Shown here: in pieces, positions 25,679 through 34,435 of the stretch | Layout: each line of letters opens with the position of its first letter | Position numbering within the stretch: position 1 is the stretch's first letter | NCBI GenBank assembly: GCA_903861195.1 | Contig: CAIOTJ010000227.1 | Coordinates: 1-37,517, forward strand | DNA length: 37,517 nt | Direction of reading: 5' to 3' | DNA from: an uncultured Planctomycetaceae bacterium | GTDB taxonomy: Bacteria > Planctomycetota > Planctomycetia > Planctomycetales > Planctomycetaceae | The notes under the pieces: generated by a model | Told to the model about the DNA's origin: nothing | The model's database searches: none | Seen by the model: only the letters and a program-made list of their open reading frames with translations | Made by a program: the position numbers and the translations under genes

Positions 25679-25812
25679 GGCGGGGCTCGGCGGGAAAGGG
25701 AAGAGAGACCGACTGGCAGGAAGTTCGCGACACGCTGTCATTAAATATGGGATGACCAGGATGCTGCGGCACACGGCCGTTGAGGACGTGCGACCCCATG
25801 AATCTCCCCAGT

Positions 25813-25839
25813 CCAACCCGCCCGATACGAGCGGGTTGG
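25813..25839 (-). other. Hairpin between the two paralogous envelope genes
   Basis: CCAACCCGC pairs with GCGGGTTGG across a 9-nt loop, 51 nt after the lipoprotein stop. There is no T-run, so it may attenuate or stabilise rather than terminate. Confidence 0.45.
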
Positions 25840-25889
25840 TGCTGGGGGCGGAGTTCAGAGGGGGTCGTCAGCGACCCTGGGGACCCGAA

Positions 25890-27059
25890 CTACTCATGCT
25901 GGAAGACGGGATGCCGTTCTTCGTACTCGATGTGACGGACAGGCTCGGGGTAGTTGATGCCCGGGCTGTGCTTGACATCGATCAGCAGGTCGCGGGTGGG
26001 CTCGGGGATGTGATTCTTCGACATGTTCCGCACGGTGTGCGACCGGAGACCGGCCGGAGCCCCGTAGGGAAGATGCGGAGGACCCGCGAGACCAATCGGG
26101 GTGCCGGTGATCGGCATGCCCCAAGCGGGCTGCTGGGCGGGCATTCCGGGAAATACCGGGCCCGAAACCATCATCGGACCGGGAATGCTGTGGCCGTTGG
26201 CTCCGATTCCACCGATGGGCATCGGGGCGGCGTAGTCCCCTTCGATCCCCGAGACCGTCTTGATGGCGCTGGCGGGATGAATTCCCAGACCAGCTCCACC
26301 GGCGGCCCCTTCCATGTCCATGTTACCGATCCGCAGCACGGCCAGGATGGTTCCGCGACGATCGGCTTCCGCCACTGGATCGAGGCCCGGATCGAGGCGG
26401 GTCGATACCAGCTGCTCAATGTTCGCCACCGCCAGTTCCTGGTGTTCAGCCGAAGGCAGATAAATCACCTTCGTTACGAAATTGCTGGACTGGACCTGGT
26501 CCAGATCTTCTTCGGTGATCTGCAGGGGGACGGCGTTGTGAGACAGGAACGCCTCGGTCTGCGGATGCGACGGGTAGACCTGCAGGGTGGGGTACAACAC
26601 CAGCCCTTCACGCCCGGCACCAGGAATGTTGGTCAACTTCAGGCGATAGCTCGCTCCCTGATGGAAGTTGTATCGGCCGGGAGCCGAGATCTGGGCTTCC
26701 GCGAAGCCCCCTTCCATCTGCCAACCGACCTGCATGTCGAGCGGCTCGATGAACTTGACCTGGGTGGTCCCCCCACCGAAGCCATAGTAGCCACCTCCCA
26801 TGCCACCGATGGCGTTCAGCACGCCAGGACCAGGACCATCGACCATCGGGCCAGGCCGCACCAGCTGTTCCGCCGGCGGGGCCACATAGGGCCGATGGTG
26901 ACCATGCCCATAGGCACGGCCGCCGTTACCACGAGCGGCGACAACTTGATCACTCGGACCGAGCGGGCCGTTCCGCATCGCCGAATGGTCGCGACCGGCC
27001 GACTGGCAGCCGACGCAGACGGCAACAAGCGTTGCCAAACCGAGAAGGTAGTACTTCAT
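25890..27059 (-). CDS. Lipoprotein, Gly/Met/Pro-rich, first gene of the envelope set
   Basis: This 389-residue lipoprotein starts at ATG 27059 with GAGGGGG upstream; an in-frame start 13 codons earlier is rejected. The lipobox VCVGC places the lipidated cysteine at residue 18. A Gly/His/Met-rich region follows (RAYGHGHHRPYVAPP). The central part shares YRLKLTNIP, VLYPTLQVYP and FVTKVIYLP with the next gene, so the two are paralogues. The C-terminal third is Gly/Pro/Met-rich and low-complexity. It is probably anchored in the outer membrane. I do not recognise an enzyme fold. Confidence 0.82.
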   Translation of the reverse strand: MKYYLLGLATLVAVCVGCQSAGRDHSAMRNGPLGPSDQVVAARGNGGRAYGHGHHRPYVAPPAEQLVRPGPMVDGPGPGVLNAIGGMGGGYYGFGGGTTQVKFIEPLDMQVGWQMEGGFAEAQISAPGRYNFHQGASYRLKLTNIPGAGREGLVLYPTLQVYPSHPQTEAFLSHNAVPLQITEEDLDQVQSSNFVTKVIYLPSAEHQELAVANIEQLVSTRLDPGLDPVAEADRRGTILAVLRIGNMDMEGAAGGAGLGIHPASAIKTVSGIEGDYAAPMPIGGIGANGHSIPGPMMVSGPVFPGMPAQQPAWGMPITGTPIGLAGPPHLPYGAPAGLRSHTVRNMSKNHIPEPTRDLLIDVKHSPGINYPEPVRHIEYEERHPVFQHE

Positions 27060-27325
27060 GAACGTCCCCCTCAGGAACTTGGGGCCCCTGGTTCCCACGC
27101 GGCCCTCCGTGGCGCCGCCGTTGAACCAGGGAATGTGGCACGAAACCGCTCCATGCGGTGGATCCCCTCCCCCGCCGGCCTCGTGCGTTGAACTTGGGTG
27201 CCAACAGACTGCCGTCGCCGGACGTAGTCCGGTCTGGTAGAATCCGCGAGCGACCCACTGACTAAGTGTTGTTTTCGGAAAAGTCGCTTCAGATTCTTTG
27301 GCAAAACCTCTCTGATCCGGACGTC

Positions 27326-28345
27326 ATGAAGACTCACCGCAACCTCTGCAACCGATTCCTCCTGACTTTCGCACTCACGGTGGGCAGCGTGGGCGAGTCG
27401 GTGCTGCGAGCTCAATCGGAGTCGTCACCAAGCCGCACGGAAGAGACACAACCTGTTGCTCCACTGAGACTTATCGCTCAATCCGAAGGGCGTCCCAAGC
27501 CACCTGGAGACGTCAAAACCCTGACTGCGGCCGCAGAATTGAAGCGGTCGCGTGATCAGATGCTCAGGCATGCATCGATTCGGGCCCGCATTGTCGAACA
27601 GGTGACGTTGGCCGACCGAAGTTACCGGGCCGAGGGTCGATATCTGCAATTGGCGTTGAAGCCAGGCGATTGGCAGATGCGGATGGAACTGGCCATCAAA
27701 GTTGGGGAATCTGAGGGTTCGCTGCTGGAAGTCTGCAACGGAACCGTGCTCTGGACGTTGACACAGATTGACGCCGGCGGAGGGGGCAAGAAAAAGGACC
27801 CCAAGAATCGTGAAGTCATTTTGACCCGCCGGAATGTACAGCAAATTCTCGATGCAGCCCGGAAAACCGGAGATTTCAGTGAACAAACAGAAACCGACCT
27901 GCTGACCTCGATGGGTCTGGGAGGGCTGCCGGCGTTGCTGACCAGTCTCGAGCAGGACATGAAACTGGGGGCGGTGAAAGAGGAGACTCTCCGCGATCGC
28001 CCAGTCCTGGTGATTTCAGGAACCTGGTCCGAACCGGTCGCCGCACGGATGCGTCGTCCCGGCACCGGCGGGAGCCCTGGGTTGCTCCCCCCCACCGTTC
28101 CCGACCAGGTGCGGATCTACCTCGACAAAGAAACCGGCTTTCCCTATCGACTGCTGTACCTGAAGAAAGCCCCCAACCGGGATGTGCTTAAGCCGATGCT
28201 GGTGTTGGACTTCCGGGATGTGGTCCTGAACGAACCGATTCCCGCCAGTGAGTTCGACTACACTCCGCCCCAGGATGTGCAGTCACAGGATGTGACCAAT
28301 CAGATTATCGAGGGATTCGCCCCGGCGGCTGCTGGGGGTCGGTAA
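27326..28345 (+). CDS. Secreted LolA-like protein
   Basis: This 339-residue protein has a signal peptide (NRFLLTFALTVGSVGESVLRAQ). The start ATG 27326 was chosen because the signal begins there; a start 20 codons earlier is possible. The mature part (YLQLALKPGDWQMRMELAI, GSLLEVCNGTVLWT, then VRIYLDKETGFPYRLLYLK) resembles the half-barrel LolA/LppX-like lipoprotein-carrier fold found in many planctomycete secreted proteins. The assignment rests on pattern only. It is divergent from the envelope operon, sharing a 266-bp upstream region in which no clear promoter is seen. Confidence 0.75.
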   Translation: MKTHRNLCNRFLLTFALTVGSVGESVLRAQSESSPSRTEETQPVAPLRLIAQSEGRPKPPGDVKTLTAAAELKRSRDQMLRHASIRARIVEQVTLADRSYRAEGRYLQLALKPGDWQMRMELAIKVGESEGSLLEVCNGTVLWTLTQIDAGGGGKKKDPKNREVILTRRNVQQILDAARKTGDFSEQTETDLLTSMGLGGLPALLTSLEQDMKLGAVKEETLRDRPVLVISGTWSEPVAARMRRPGTGGSPGLLPPTVPDQVRIYLDKETGFPYRLLYLKKAPNRDVLKPMLVLDFRDVVLNEPIPASEFDYTPPQDVQSQDVTNQIIEGFAPAAAGGR

Positions 28346-28663
28346 CAACTGCGGCCTAAAGACCGTTGGCTACAATTAGCCCTGTGCAGCAGCCTGCCCC
28401 GAACCGAATTGCTGCACCAGGACTGATTCCGCTTGGTGCGTCAACATTGCCCGGCCGCCGCCTGCTGGCATTTCTTGCTGAAAAGTCTCGGACAACAAAA
28501 AACGCCCATGATTCCTGCAGGAATCACGGGCGCGCCATGCACACGGACTTGACGACCTTCCGGCACTTTTTGAAGGCCTCGACGTCACAGCCCATTCAAC
28601 TGAAGGCGACCAAGGGGACTTAAGCTCCCTCAGTAGCAATCCAGCCGATTCTCAGAACGGGGC
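28346..28663. other. Intergenic between convergent genes, mostly the rpmA 3' region
   Basis: About 320 bp between the stop of the LolA-like gene and the stop of rpmA. It holds one strong terminator (28495-28532, minus) and no supported gene; the small frames across it lack domains and ribosome binding sites. Confidence 0.5.
28495..28532 (-). terminator. Terminator of rpmA
   Basis: On the minus strand CGCCCGTGATTCC pairs with GGAATCATGGGCG (one mismatch) across TGCA, followed by six T. It lies about 130 nt after the rpmA stop, leaving an unusually long 3' leader-like segment before it. Confidence 0.88.
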
Positions 28664-28921
28664 TCAGTTGACCGAGGCATCGGGAACAACATTGACCCGA
28701 CGGCCTTCCTGATCGAACTTCACGCGTCCGGAGACGAGGGCGAAGATCGTGTAATCGCTGCCCAAGCCGACGCCCTTGCCAGGACGCCACTTCGTTCCAC
28801 ACTGGCGGATGATGATGTTGCCGGGGATGACGACTTCTCCCCCGTACTTCTTCACACCCAGCCGCTGGCTGCGGGAGTTACGACCGTTGCGTGTGGAACC
28901 TTGACCCTTCTTGTGAGCCAT
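28664..28921 (-). CDS. rpmA: 50S ribosomal protein L27
   Basis: This 85-residue protein begins [19 protein letters not shown] and continues with LGVKKYGGE and [15 protein letters not shown], the highly conserved L27 signature. L27 is a large-subunit protein whose N-terminal tail reaches the peptidyl-transferase centre. The start ATG 28921 leaves no N-terminal extension requiring processing. In many bacteria rplU (L21) is immediately upstream; here the upstream gene is a Tat-exported protein and L21 is not in the window. A perfect hairpin lies upstream of its start. Confidence 0.98.
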   Translation of the reverse strand: MAHKKGQGSTRNGRNSRSQRLGVKKYGGEVVIPGNIIIRQCGTKWRPGKGVGLGSDYTIFALVSGRVKFDQEGRRVNVVPDASVN

Positions 28922-28944
28922 CTCTGGTGTCTGCCTTTGCTATG

Positions 28945-28966
28945 GACCTGCCGCCTGCGGCAGGTC
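28945..28966 (-). other. Perfect hairpin upstream of rpmA
   Basis: GACCTGCCG and CGGCAGGTC form a 9-bp perfect stem with a 4-nt loop, 24 nt upstream of the rpmA start codon. It has no T-run. It could be the end of the upstream gene's transcript or a structured rpmA leader. Confidence 0.5.
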
Positions 28967-28993
28967 GCGGCGGCCAGTTCAGTCCTGGCTGCC

Positions 28994-29734
28994 TTATTGG
29001 TAAAACCACTCCGGCTCACCCTTGAACCGGATCTCCTTTTCGTTCTGGTCGAATCGGTCGCTGGGGCGCCAAAATCTTTGACGCAAGACCCGCCGTTCCA
29101 ACCGCTCCCCCCCCTCATCATCCTTCACAAGGCGATATCCGTTCGAAAAACCGGACAGCACGATCGAGAAGTAATTGGTGTCGGGGTTAATTCCCGTCCA
29201 GGTGGCCACTCCATCGAGTGACACAATCCGACGGGAATCTTCAGGGGTGATGGCGGGAAGAGGCCCCACCACGTCCACCGAAGATTTGTACTCATGTTTC
29301 TCCCGGCGAAGGATCGCCGGCAGAACTTCAGGCAGGACCTGATCCGGATAGGATTGCTCGCGCCCTTCGTCATCCACCGTCAGAGTCAACTCCGGAACAA
29401 ATACCGGACGGTCCGGAGTGTTCAAAGTGTCGTCAGACAAAGCCGAAGAGGGACGAATCACAACCCGGTAGGCCAAATACCAGACCAGCTTCCGCTGAGA
29501 CTGATAGGTCGCCGGGTCTGTGATCTGGGCCACCACCATGCGGACCGGCTTGTACCGGACCTCGGCAGCCCAAATGTCCTTTTGGACAGCCTGCTCTTGT
29601 CCCGTCACCATGGGAGCAGCCACCCGTTCCACACGAGGCAAAATGTCGCCGAAGGAGGTTGCGGGCCCGAACAAACCGGTCCCAACAGCCGCCAACGACG
29701 ATCCCAAAAACTGCCTGCGGTTCGGGGTATGCAT
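28994..29734 (-). CDS. Tat-exported protein of unknown function
   Basis: This 246-residue protein begins with a twin-arginine signal (NRRQFLGSSLAAVGTG); ATG 29734 is chosen for this and for an upstream GGAG. A longer frame up to 30298 is rejected because it runs antisense to recO and has no domain. The mature part contains KPVRMVVAQITDPATYQ, WYLAYRVVIRPSS and an ending GEPEWFYQ. I recognise no named family. Tat export implies a folded or cofactor-bearing protein in the periplasm. It lies 73 bp upstream of rpmA. Confidence 0.82.
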   Translation of the reverse strand: MHTPNRRQFLGSSLAAVGTGLFGPATSFGDILPRVERVAAPMVTGQEQAVQKDIWAAEVRYKPVRMVVAQITDPATYQSQRKLVWYLAYRVVIRPSSALSDDTLNTPDRPVFVPELTLTVDDEGREQSYPDQVLPEVLPAILRREKHEYKSSVDVVGPLPAITPEDSRRIVSLDGVATWTGINPDTNYFSIVLSGFSNGYRLVKDDEGGERLERRVLRQRFWRPSDRFDQNEKEIRFKGEPEWFYQ

Positions 29735-30071
29735 CACTCTCTGCTCCGAGTCTGTGGAGCCCAAGTCTCCCTCGTTACGGAAGACCGTCCGCGGTGCGGA
29801 TCGGAATTCTAAACCGAACCGATTCCGCCGGTCAAGCTGGCGCGACAGGAGACTGTCATCGCGCACCTTCCTCCGCCTCTCACAACGAATTCTGTCTATC
29901 ACGTCGGCTACCCATCCAGATGACCTGAGCCTCAACCCGGTGGACTTTGCCAAACCGGGGACCAGCGTGATCATCCTCGGGGTTGTGCCGGTTCTCCCCA
30001 GCTTGCCGCCGCTGGTGGTTTCGGCTATTCCCTTCCCAGACCTCTCCCCCCCCTTTCCAAGGACCGCCCAT
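29735..30071. other. Divergent intergenic region between the Tat protein gene and recO
   Basis: About 340 bp between divergent starts. It should hold both promoters; no convincing -35/-10 elements were recognised. It contains the recO ribosome binding site AAGGA (30059-30063). Confidence 0.45.
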
Positions 30072-30818
30072 TTGTCCACCGAAAAGACCACGGCCTTGGT
30101 CATCCGGCAGGCGGACTGGAGCGAATCGAGCCGGGTGATCACCTGGTTCACCAGTGACTTTGGGAAACTGGCCACCATCGCCAAGGGCGCGAAACGCCTG
30201 AAAGGCCCCTTCGAGGCTGCTCTTGACCTGCTGGCCCAATGTGAGGTAGTAATCCTGCGCAAATCGTCCGGAGGCTTGGACATCTTGACGGAAGCCAAGC
30301 TGCTGAAACGATTTGCGCCGGCTCACAACAGTCTGGAAAACCTCTACGCAGGTTATTACCTGGCCGAGTTGTTAGACGGTTTGTGTGAAGAAGATGAGCC
30401 ACATCCCCGGCTGTTCGACGCGGCTCAGAGCACCCTCGCCTCCCTGGAGTCGGGTGGTAATCTGGCTCTGATCGTGGCGAAGTTCGAGTTGGATCTGCTG
30501 CGTGACCTGGGTCATCTTCCTGAACTGGAACTGTGCGTGCTGTGTGGGCGGCCACTCGATCAGGCGACCCACTACGGAGTCGATCTGTCGGCGGGTGGCC
30601 TTGTCTGCCCACACTGTTCTGCCGCTTCTCCCACCCGTCGGTTGATTGCCGCCTCCACCAGGGCGGCCTTGGTCCAATTGACGACCGAGGGAGACACCAC
30701 CTGGCAGCGTCTGCTGTTGACCTCACGGCAGTCTGCGGAACTCCGCAGCCTGCTCAACCCCCTCATCGCCAACCTCCTCGGTCGTCGCCCCAAGACCCTC
30801 CGCTACCTTCCCCTGTAG
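30072..30818 (+). CDS. recO: DNA repair protein RecO
   Basis: This 248-residue protein has an N-terminal OB fold (TTALVIRQADWSESSRVI, then FGKLATIAKGAKR), a helical middle (LENLYAGYYLAELLD) and a C4 zinc motif CVLC (155-158) with CPHC (179-182). These are the features of RecO, which helps load RecA on SSB-coated single-stranded DNA in RecFOR gap repair. TTG 30072 is preferred because AAGGA lies 8 nt upstream, and the frame upstream to 29520 is antisense to the Tat protein. It is followed 84 bp later by the TPR protein on the same strand. Confidence 0.94.
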   Translation: MSTEKTTALVIRQADWSESSRVITWFTSDFGKLATIAKGAKRLKGPFEAALDLLAQCEVVILRKSSGGLDILTEAKLLKRFAPAHNSLENLYAGYYLAELLDGLCEEDEPHPRLFDAAQSTLASLESGGNLALIVAKFELDLLRDLGHLPELELCVLCGRPLDQATHYGVDLSAGGLVCPHCSAASPTRRLIAASTRAALVQLTTEGDTTWQRLLLTSRQSAELRSLLNPLIANLLGRRPKTLRYLPL

Positions 30819-30902
30819 CTCACCGGCACGACTGCTCCCCTCGTCACTCCCTTCCTCTGCCCCCCTTCACACACGGCCACGCATCCCGGCGTGGAATGTG
30901 AC

Positions 30903-32195
30903 ATGCCCCATTCTCCCTCGGGCCACACCACTGCGCCCCCCAGGCCGCAGCCCGGCTCGTTCCCTCGTCCGCCACAGGCCAGACTCCTTCTGGTCTGGTT
31001 GCTGGGGCTGTGCACACTCTCCTGGCCAGGATGCAAGTCGACACTCGACAACCTCGATGTCAGCAACATCATGGGGCCTGCCGGACGACGGGCCAAACAG
31101 GCGGCAGAAGACGCCCAGGGGGGCCGGCAAGTGGCTGAACTCGAAGGCCATGCCGAATTCGAGGAGGCCAAGGCGGAATTCGACGCCCATCAATTCGCCG
31201 AAGCCCGCAAGAAGCTTCAAAAGATTGTCAAGCGGTACAAAGACAAGCCGATCGAAGAGGACGCGATGTTCTATCGCGCCGAGGCCGACTACCGGCTGGA
31301 AAAGTACGCCAAGGCCCAGGACGAGTATGAGGAGTTGCTGAAGAAGCACCCCTCATCGCGTTATCTGGAAACGTCCACCCAGAGGTTGTACGACATCGCG
31401 CTCGGCTGGTTGGGATACCCCAAGAACGCCGCCGAGGTCGAACTGGCGCACTTCGCCAAGGCGGGCTCGGAACACGGGATCGACTCGAATCCTGATACCC
31501 AGATTCCGGCCGAAGTCTGGTTCCCCATCAATGTCGCCAATCGTCGCAAGCCTATTTTTGACCCCGAGGGCCGGGCGCTGGAATGTCTGCGGTCGGTCTG
31601 GATGAACGACCCGACCGGGCCCCTCGCCGATGATGCCTTGCTGATGCACGCGGTCCACCGCCTGCGCAGTGGAGACTACATCGAGGCAGACCGCGACTTC
31701 GCCACGATCCGGGAGCAATACGCTGATCGCGAAGTCGCCATGGCCGCCTATGTGCTGGGAGCCCACGCGAGCCTGCTGGCCTACCAGGGGGCCCATTACG
31801 ACGGCAAGCAGCTGGAGGAGGCCCGTCAATTGACCGAAAGTGCGCTCCGACTCTTCCCCGAAGCCCCGCAGAAAAAGAAGCTGGAAAACGATCTGGCCCG
31901 GATTGATTCCGAGTTGGCGAACCGCGACTGGGAGATTGGTGAATACCATCGCCGTCGGGGCGAAAAGTCGGCCGCCGCGTTCTACTACGAGTCGCTGGTC
32001 AAAACCACCCCCGAGAGCCAGCGGGCACTCGCAGCCAAAGAAAAGTTGGTCCAACTGGGTCCGGATCACGCGGCCGGCCTGTTGCCCAAGCCGATTTACG
32101 AGACCGAAGTGGTGACCGTTGCGGCCGAACAAGAAGATCCGGAGGTCCCGGCCAAAGCGACCATCCGACAGAAAACCGCCCCCCGACCCCAGTAA
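30903..32195 (+). CDS. BamD-like TPR outer-membrane protein
   Basis: This 430-residue protein has a Pro-rich N-terminus, a hydrophobic segment (LLLVWLLGLCTLSWPG) and a cysteine at 44 that could be lipidated, although the lipobox (SWPGC) is not canonical. Tetratricopeptide-like helices follow (EFEEAKAEFDAHQFAEARKK, then YRLEKYAKAQDEYEELLKK), matching the BamD/YfiO and outer-membrane TPR type. BamD acts in beta-barrel insertion; this protein is longer than BamD (~245), so it may be a relative with another role. ATG 30903 is preferred over GTG 30891. The LptE-like gene starts 22 bp downstream, so the two are probably co-transcribed. Confidence 0.83.
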   Translation: MPHSPSGHTTAPPRPQPGSFPRPPQARLLLVWLLGLCTLSWPGCKSTLDNLDVSNIMGPAGRRAKQAAEDAQGGRQVAELEGHAEFEEAKAEFDAHQFAEARKKLQKIVKRYKDKPIEEDAMFYRAEADYRLEKYAKAQDEYEELLKKHPSSRYLETSTQRLYDIALGWLGYPKNAAEVELAHFAKAGSEHGIDSNPDTQIPAEVWFPINVANRRKPIFDPEGRALECLRSVWMNDPTGPLADDALLMHAVHRLRSGDYIEADRDFATIREQYADREVAMAAYVLGAHASLLAYQGAHYDGKQLEEARQLTESALRLFPEAPQKKKLENDLARIDSELANRDWEIGEYHRRRGEKSAAAFYYESLVKTTPESQRALAAKEKLVQLGPDHAAGLLPKPIYETEVVTVAAEQEDPEVPAKATIRQKTAPRPQ

Positions 32196-32217
32196 TCTGG
32201 GCGCACTCTCCGGCTGC

Positions 32218-32823
32218 ATGCCACAGCCTCAAACCAACTTCCGCCTCTGGTCGTCCATGCCCGCTCCCCTGTCACCCAACGACCGGCCGGAAACCGCCAA
32301 CTTTTCGCGGCTGCAGGCTGGCTGGCTGCTGGCCTGTCTGCTGCTGCTGCCCTGCTCCGGTTGCGGTTACAACATCGGTGCCCCCTTCAGCCAGGAAGTC
32401 CGTTCGGTCGCGGTGAGCATTCCCAAATCCGATTCGAACCGTCGGTTCCTTGAGAATCAGATTGCCGAGGCGGTCCAAAAACAAATCCAGATGCGCACCC
32501 ATTTCCGCATCGCCCATGAAGATGAGGCCGACACCTCATTGGTCCTGCACTTCAAGCAGCTGCAGAAAGGGGTCCTGGGGCAAACCGAGAACAGCGATGC
32601 GCGCGAACTGCAGATCAACCTGCAGGTGACTGCGGAATGGATCGATCGCCGCTCGGGCGAAGTGCTGCGTCAGGAAGGTTTCGACCTGCCCCGCATGCCC
32701 CGCCAGCTGTTGGCCCAGGCCGAATACGCTCCGGAAGTTGGCCAATCGCTGGCAACAGCCGAGACCGAAGCGGTCAACCGGCTGGCCCGTAATATTGTCA
32801 ACATGATGGAAACTCCCTGGTAG
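32218..32823 (+). CDS. lptE: LptE-like LPS-assembly lipoprotein
   Basis: This 201-residue protein has a long N-terminal tail, then a hydrophobic segment with lipobox CSGC (C49) followed by GYNIG. The body (VRSVAVSIPKSDSNRRFLE, then EAVQKQIQMRTHFRIAHED) matches the LptE family, which with LptD inserts lipopolysaccharide into the outer leaflet. Starts at 32218 or 32257 are both possible; neither has a strong ribosome binding site. It lies right after the BamD-like gene, consistent with an outer-membrane assembly operon. It supports a Gram-negative-type outer membrane in this planctomycete. Confidence 0.85.
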   Translation: MPQPQTNFRLWSSMPAPLSPNDRPETANFSRLQAGWLLACLLLLPCSGCGYNIGAPFSQEVRSVAVSIPKSDSNRRFLENQIAEAVQKQIQMRTHFRIAHEDEADTSLVLHFKQLQKGVLGQTENSDARELQINLQVTAEWIDRRSGEVLRQEGFDLPRMPRQLLAQAEYAPEVGQSLATAETEAVNRLARNIVNMMETPW

Positions 32824-32932
32824 CGGGTTCTCTTGGTCGACCGCCACAACCCGTCCCGAACGAGTCCCGCACCGCCCGCGACAGTCTCGCGTCACCCGAC
32901 TTGCGCCTGCTCCACGCCAACAGCCAGACGCA

Positions 32933-34435
32933 TCACACCGGCCGACCCGCTTCGAACGCTTCCCGGAATCGGTTCCACAGCTCGTCGAGCGGCTCGAGCC
33001 CCACACTCACCCGCAACAGCCAGCGCGAAACCCCCGCCTGTTCCACCGTCTCCAGCTCGGTGTAATGGGCCAGGATCGTATACGGGCAACAGAGCGTAAA
33101 CCGGGTTCCCAGGTTGGGCCCCTTGCACAATCGCAAGTGGTCGAACACCTGCGGAGTCGTCCGCGGCGCATCGCGCAGCAGCAGCGAAAACAGGCCGCCA
33201 CGCCCGACGGCCCGATCGGACGGCTCGGGGTAGTACACCTGGTCCACCAGCGGGTGTTGCCGTAACCGGTTCACCAACCCCTCCGCAGTCTGGTTGATGA
33301 CCAGCACCCGCTCGCGGACATCGCGCGAGTTGGCTTCCAACACCGCGCAGTCGGCATCACACAGCAATTCTTCGAATTCGGCCTCGATGGCCGACCGCAA
33401 TCGGACCGCCGTGGGCAATCCGTCATTCAACCGGGCACTCCCGGCCAGCACATCCCCCTGCCCACTGAAATATTTGGTCAGACTGGTCACGCAGACATCC
33501 GCCCAGGGCAGCACGTTCTCATTCACAATCGCCGAGAGAGTGTCATCCACCACCAGGTAAAAACCGAATTGGTCGGCCAGACGACGCAGAGCGGGCAGGT
33601 CGGGACGAGTCAGCAGCGGATTGGTGGGAACTTCGCAAAACAGCGCGCAGATTGGAGTTTCAAGCAACTGACTTTCCAGGGTTTCCAGATCGGCGGAGTC
33701 ACCACGCGGGAAGAACAGATGCCTCGCCGGGGCGAACCGCTGCTGGATCTTCAGCGTATCAACGTAGGGGAACCCGAATTGGGCCGTGGGACGGTCTGGA
33801 TCCATTCGCCGGATCGCCCGCCACACCCCGGCGATTGCCGCCATTCCTGACGGAAACAACCACACCTCTTGTTCCCGGCACCCGCCAAAGCGGGCCACCC
33901 GTTGCCGGACCAGGTTGCGAGCGGCGGTTTCGGTAATCGAGACCCGCTCTCCCGACAGCAGACATTCCGCTGCGCGGGAGCTGACAATCTCGCCCGCATG
34001 TTGCCAATATTCCCGCAACTTCGGGAAGTCGACGGCGGTGGTCGTGACCAGTGTGGTACACCCGTCCGCCAGGGTGCGCTGCCTGGTGACGGCACCTCCC
34101 CGCTCCCGGACATGGCGGGCGGCGCGCTGGCCCGATCGCACTGAAGGGAACACCAACCCCGGCCCCTCGGCCCCCGCTTCCCGCTCGATCAACTGCCTGA
34201 CCAAGGGGTGGAGGCAGAACCGGGGATAGGCCGCCTGCAACTGCCCCACGACCGCGGCATCGGCCTCTTCATAACGGATGTTGTGGTCCCAAAGCGGCAG
34301 ACAGGCCGAGACGGCATGTTTCGAATCGGGCATCGGCCGCCCCAGGTCAACGGCTTGCCAGCAGGGTTCTGTGAGCAGGTCGCGAGGGGGCTGCACAGCC
34401 GGTTCCAAAGCACACATCGAGGAGTCGGGAGCCAT
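32933..34435 (-). CDS. Cystathionine gamma-synthase-like PLP enzyme
   Basis: This 500-residue protein is a fold-type I PLP enzyme of the Cys/Met metabolism family. The PLP lysine is near residue 321 in SLTKYFSGQGDVLAGS, preceded by ALFCEVPTNPLL and YLVVDDTLS, with the Asp that binds the pyridine nitrogen. The first ~100 residues (HAVSACLPLWDHNIRYEEAD, then YPRFCLHPLV) match the extra N-terminal domain of fungal STR2-type cystathionine gamma-synthases, absent from short MetB. It would join an activated homoserine to cysteine or sulfide. Start ATG 34435 is uncertain because no clear ribosome binding site is seen; the upstream frame to 34630 is likely non-coding. Confidence 0.85.
   Translation of the reverse strand: MAPDSSMCALEPAVQPPRDLLTEPCWQAVDLGRPMPDSKHAVSACLPLWDHNIRYEEADAAVVGQLQAAYPRFCLHPLVRQLIEREAGAEGPGLVFPSVRSGQRAARHVRERGGAVTRQRTLADGCTTLVTTTAVDFPKLREYWQHAGEIVSSRAAECLLSGERVSITETAARNLVRQRVARFGGCREQEVWLFPSGMAAIAGVWRAIRRMDPDRPTAQFGFPYVDTLKIQQRFAPARHLFFPRGDSADLETLESQLLETPICALFCEVPTNPLLTRPDLPALRRLADQFGFYLVVDDTLSAIVNENVLPWADVCVTSLTKYFSGQGDVLAGSARLNDGLPTAVRLRSAIEAEFEELLCDADCAVLEANSRDVRERVLVINQTAEGLVNRLRQHPLVDQVYYPEPSDRAVGRGGLFSLLLRDAPRTTPQVFDHLRLCKGPNLGTRFTLCCPYTILAHYTELETVEQAGVSRWLLRVSVGLEPLDELWNRFREAFEAGRPV

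Noticed and set aside
25140-27191. 683-codon plus-strand frame opposite the envelope lipoproteins
   Set aside because: No signal or domain is seen, while the minus-strand genes have a lipobox, signal peptides and an ATGA overlap.
29520-30071. N-terminal extension of RecO
   Set aside because: RecO homologues begin at the OB fold. TTG 30072 has an AAGGA 8 nt upstream and fits the family length.
29735-30298. N-terminal extension of the Tat protein
   Set aside because: It is antisense to recO and would remove the twin-arginine signal from the N-terminus.
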